A stretch of DNA of 64,000 nt from Lewinellaceae bacterium (lineage in GTDB: Bacteria > Bacteroidota > Bacteroidia > Chitinophagales > Saprospiraceae): the NCBI GenBank assembly GCA_020636075.1, contig JACJYO010000009.1:66001-130000 (forward strand), read 5' to 3'. The position numbers were made by a program, and so were the translations under genes. Below, one piece after another: positions 61,879-64,000 of the stretch. The notes below the pieces were generated by a model. The model was not told where the DNA came from and made no database searches. It was given only the letters and a program-made list of their open reading frames with translations. Positions within the stretch are counted from its first letter, which is position 1. Every line of letters begins with the position of its first letter.

Positions 61879-62211
61879 TGGGTTAAGTTTTTGGTGGTGT
61901 TATATTTCAATAAAAATAGGGTAAAGACGCTGAATGTGGAAAATGAATATGCCAGGTTAACTCCAACCCTCAAATTCAATAATCCATTCTATCACCTTGC
62001 AAAGAATCAGTTTCAGCTGTTTGTGGTTTCTCTGAGGGGTGAAACAGATGCTGAAATGATGACTACCTGACCTTTGGAAAAGTTGTCTCGGGTGCCAGCG
62101 AGGCAGTGGGGCGGGTAAAAAAAATTCCCGCGGCCGGACGAACCATCCAACCGCGGGAATTTTAAGTCGCGCCCCAACCTTCTAACCAGAAACGCGCGAA
62201 CCCTCAAACCT
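61879..62211. other. 333-base gap between two minus-strand genes
   Basis: Contains the terminator for the nfu transcript at 62121-62163 and otherwise no gene I can support. A plus-strand reading frame from 61804 to 62070 (88 codons, ending SLRGETDAEMMTT) runs through it with some protein-like character in its last 45 codons, but it overlaps the WG-repeat gene start and lacks any recognised motif. No clear -7 element upstream of the WG-repeat gene was found. Confidence 0.45.
62121..62163 (-). terminator. Rho-independent terminator after nfu
   Basis: Perfect 13-base stem AAAATTCCCGCGG/CCGCGGGAATTTT (62121-62133 and 62151-62163) with a 17-base loop. On the minus strand the stem's 3' side runs into TTTTTTT (62117-62123). 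It lies about 50 bases after the nfu stop. Confidence 0.85.
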
Positions 62212-62820
62212 TTATTCCATCTCCTGAATCACCTCCGTCACCTCCGGCACCATCCGCTTTAGCATGCCTTCAATCCCGGCTTTCAGTGTAACTGTGGAAG
62301 AGGGGCAGCCACTGCAGGAGCCCTGCATGGTCACGAACACCCGGCCTTTTTCGAAGGCTTTGAATTCGATATTGCCGCCGTCCATTTCCACTGCGGGTTT
62401 CACGTAGGTGTCAATCAGTTCTTTTACTTTTTTTGCGATTTCGCCGTCTTCGCCGGCAAACTGCGCGGCGTTGTTCTGGGCCATCTGGCCTTCCCAGAAT
62501 GCTGCAAAGCCGTCATTTACCACGACACCGTCTTTTTCGACGTAGTCTTTGATGAATTCTTTCAGTTTGAGCATGATCTCCGTCCAGTCGTAGTTCAGCT
62601 CCTTGGTGATGGTAACGTAGTTATTGTTGAAATAAACACTTTTGACGTACGGCAGTTCCATCAGCGAATGTGCCATGGGGCTCCATTCGTCGGCCAGTTC
62701 TTTTTCCTTAAAATCGGCAATGCCGCGGTACAGCAGCCGGTTGGTCACATATTTTATCGCTTCCGGATTGGGTGTGTGCTCGGTGTAGAGCATGACCGGA
62801 CTTTTAGCGGCGGTTTCCAT
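62212..62820 (-). CDS. NifU-family iron-sulfur carrier
   Basis: 202 residues. The N-terminal Nfu_N domain (about 10-95) has the family pattern MLYTEHTPNPEAIKYVTNR. The C-terminal NifU-like domain (about 125-200) carries the cluster-binding CxxC in GSCSGCPSS (C169, C172). Carries [4Fe-4S] clusters to apoproteins in the cytoplasm as part of iron-sulfur biogenesis. No isc or suf genes are near. An exact -7 element lies about 35 bases upstream and a good terminator follows the gene. Confidence 0.92.
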   Translation of the reverse strand: METAAKSPVMLYTEHTPNPEAIKYVTNRLLYRGIADFKEKELADEWSPMAHSLMELPYVKSVYFNNNYVTITKELNYDWTEIMLKLKEFIKDYVEKDGVVVNDGFAAFWEGQMAQNNAAQFAGEDGEIAKKVKELIDTYVKPAVEMDGGNIEFKAFEKGRVFVTMQGSCSGCPSSTVTLKAGIEGMLKRMVPEVTEVIQEME

Positions 62821-62854
62821 GATATAAATTCTCTTTGTTTAGATTTAATCCACG

Positions 62855-62862
62855 CAAAAGTA
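62855..62862 (-). promoter_or_regulatory. Candidate -7 element for the NifU-family gene
   Basis: The minus strand reads TACTTTTG, an exact TAnnTTTG match, 35 bases before the ATG at 62820. Confidence 0.5.
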
Positions 62863-62903
62863 ACAACGGCCGGGCAATTCAGTTCAGGGAATTGCGGAGG
62901 TAA

Positions 62904-63200
62904 TCACATTTTAAAAAAAATACTCCCGTCGGGCAATTCGAAGATCCGAACGGTGGGGTAGCGGAACAGGATATTGGAAAACAGGATGTGGAAGTCTTGC
63001 GCGTTGATGTTGGGCGAGTCTGCCGGGTCGTTGTGGAGGTTTTGCAGGCGTTGAAAAATGGATTCCGGAATTTGGGTGTCAAAACTCAGGCTTTTTAAGG
63101 GTACTTGCAGCGGGGAGCTTTCCAGGGTTTGGATCAGTTGTGCCAGAATTTTGGAGAGGTAAATTTTGTCCTGAATTTTTGAGGGGTAGAGCCGTTTCAT
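62904..63200 (-). CDS. Hypothetical protein following comF
   Basis: 98 residues from the ATG at 63200, four bases after the comF stop; an in-frame ATG at 63218 would overlap comF. No signal peptide or membrane helix. Looks alpha/beta (KRLYPSKIQDKIYLSKILAQLIQTLESSPLQVPLKSLSF, then INAQDFHILFSNILFRYPTVRIFELPDGSIFFKM). Not recognised. The tight spacing makes an operon with comF very likely. Confidence 0.55.
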   Translation of the reverse strand: MKRLYPSKIQDKIYLSKILAQLIQTLESSPLQVPLKSLSFDTQIPESIFQRLQNLHNDPADSPNINAQDFHILFSNILFRYPTVRIFELPDGSIFFKM

Positions 63201-63204
63201 ATTT

Positions 63205-63921
63205 TTAGTGCATTGCAATGGCTATGGTTGCCATGCTAATTTGAATGCCCGGGGCTTTCAGCAACGCGTTGCCGCATGTCTCCAGGGTTGCGCCGGTGGT
63301 CAGCACATCATCGACCAGCAGAATGTGCTTCCCTTGCACACGTTCTGGTTTTTTCAGGACAAATGCCTCGCTGACATTATGGAAGCGCTCCATCCGTTTC
63401 TTTTGGGTTTGCGAATCGGCAAATTGTTGCCGGATCAATATACCGGAAAGCACTGGCACATGCATGGTGTCGGATATGCCTGCTGCCAGCATGGCGCTTT
63501 GATTGTATCCTCGGCTTCGCTCCTTTTTTGGATGCAGTGGTACAGGGACGATGGCTTCCACGGATTCAAAGAGTGGCGAAGTGGCCAATAGCAATCCCAA
63601 TTGCCGGCCGATGCGCTGGCCGATGTCGGGCTGGTTTTTATATTTCAATTTATGCAAGGCGTATTGGATCGGGCTTCTGCGGTTAAAATAGTACATCGCG
63701 GTTCCGGATCTGAGGGGTAAACGCCCCCAAAACCTGTCGGTAAATTCATTCTCATTTACAAGGTGCATGTCAGTCGTTTGCAGTCGGCGTCGACAAACAA
63801 AACAAAAGCAGCTATATCCGGCCGGCAAGTCTGCATCGCAGCCTGCGCAAAGGTTTGGGTAGATGATGTGTAGCAAGCCGGAATACAGATCTCTTAACTT
63901 GGGTGCAAGGAAGCGGGCCAT
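63205..63921 (-). CDS. comF: ComF family protein
   Basis: 238 residues. The N-terminal zinc-ribbon-like part has C25, C28, C40 and C43 (CAGCDADLPAGYSCFCFVC), and the C-terminal phosphoribosyltransferase fold has the PRPP-loop-type ILLVDDVLTTGATLET at about 200-215. The middle HKLKYKNQPDIGQRIGRQLG (about 90-109) is typical of ComF/GntX. In naturally competent bacteria ComF acts with ComFA in DNA uptake; in many others the role is unknown. An exact -7 element lies 14 bases upstream. Confidence 0.9.
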   Translation of the reverse strand: MARFLAPKLRDLYSGLLHIIYPNLCAGCDADLPAGYSCFCFVCRRRLQTTDMHLVNENEFTDRFWGRLPLRSGTAMYYFNRRSPIQYALHKLKYKNQPDIGQRIGRQLGLLLATSPLFESVEAIVPVPLHPKKERSRGYNQSAMLAAGISDTMHVPVLSGILIRQQFADSQTQKKRMERFHNVSEAFVLKKPERVQGKHILLVDDVLTTGATLETCGNALLKAPGIQISMATIAIAMH

Positions 63922-63935
63922 TTTTGGATTTTTGA

Positions 63936-63943
63936 CAAACGTA
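63936..63943 (-). promoter_or_regulatory. Candidate -7 element for comF
   Basis: The minus strand reads TACGTTTG, an exact TAnnTTTG match, 14 bases before the comF start at 63921. Confidence 0.5.
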
Positions 63944-64000
63944 AGGCGACTTGTGGAGTCCGGCTACTTGCCTGTTTATATTTCTTTTAATTTAATTAAA

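Noticed and set aside
61804..62070. An 88-codon plus-strand ORF in the gap before nfu
   Set aside because: The first part is antisense to the WG-repeat gene start, and the rest has no recognised motif; it may be chance or a remnant.
1..64000. CRISPR arrays
   Set aside because: The repeats found are inverted and unequal in spacing; no regularly spaced direct repeats with unique spacers were seen.
1..64000. tRNA, rRNA and transposase genes
   Set aside because: No cloverleaf-like sequences with TTCGA-type arms, no rRNA stretches, and no translated product with transposase motifs was found by eye; a short tRNA could still be missed without a search tool.

Overview
The window carries genes of a Bacteroidota bacterium, most likely of the Saprospiria/Saprospiraceae type. 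The evidence is a secreted protein with a gliding-motility-type C-terminal domain, two proteins with type IX secretion (T9SS) C-terminal sorting domains, many Bacteroidota-only families (DUF6089, DUF4286, DUF2141, DUF3467), very few recognisable Shine-Dalgarno sequences, and repeated exact matches to the Bacteroidota -7 promoter element TAnnTTTG. About 45 protein genes are supported. I saw no rRNA, tRNA, CRISPR array or intact insertion sequence.

Layout. 1-5.9 kb: tail of an unknown gene, aroB with an overlapping sensor histidine kinase, an alpha/beta hydrolase, and a hypothetical membrane protein joined to a sodium:solute symporter. 5.9-6.8 kb: a gene-poor stretch with a possible 22-codon membrane peptide, a strong terminator and a small minus-strand transcription-unit-like cassette. 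6.8-11.7 kb: T9SS cargo, DUF6089 barrel, fumarylacetoacetase, DUF3467, a lipoprotein and radC. 12-17.1 kb: a PKD/outer-membrane barrel protein followed by a TPR-CHAT lipoprotein. 17.4-24.7 kb: a very large T9SS-exported sialate-O-acetylesterase-like protein, an outer-membrane lipoprotein and two unknown genes. 24.9-35.8 kb: RND pump, bestrophin, cupin lipoprotein, lspA, FtsX-like permease, nucleotidyltransferase, sugar MFS carrier and DUF4286. 36-50.5 kb: gliding-type secreted protein, meaB, lipoproteins, a TPR membrane protein with an effector-associated-like N-terminus, MGMT, ABC exporter, fructose-1,6-bisphosphatase, DUF2141, MlaF-like ATPase and an M20 amidohydrolase. 50.8-64 kb: a soluble-adenylyl-cyclase-like giant, a FAD oxidoreductase, an AT-rich AAA ATPase/TOPRIM pair with its own promoter, a flippase, a WG-repeat gene followed by a heavily frameshifted continuation, nfu, and comF.

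The genes are mainly housekeeping and envelope functions, with several signalling or conflict-type modules between them: CHAT, the EAD-like domain, sAC-like cyclase/AAA/TPR, and AAA+TOPRIM. The last is the best candidate for a horizontally acquired defence-type system. Intergenic regions hold several families of long nested palindromes (CACGGAGG-type, CGTAGG-type and a G-rich/C-rich pair) that look like dispersed elements of this genome.
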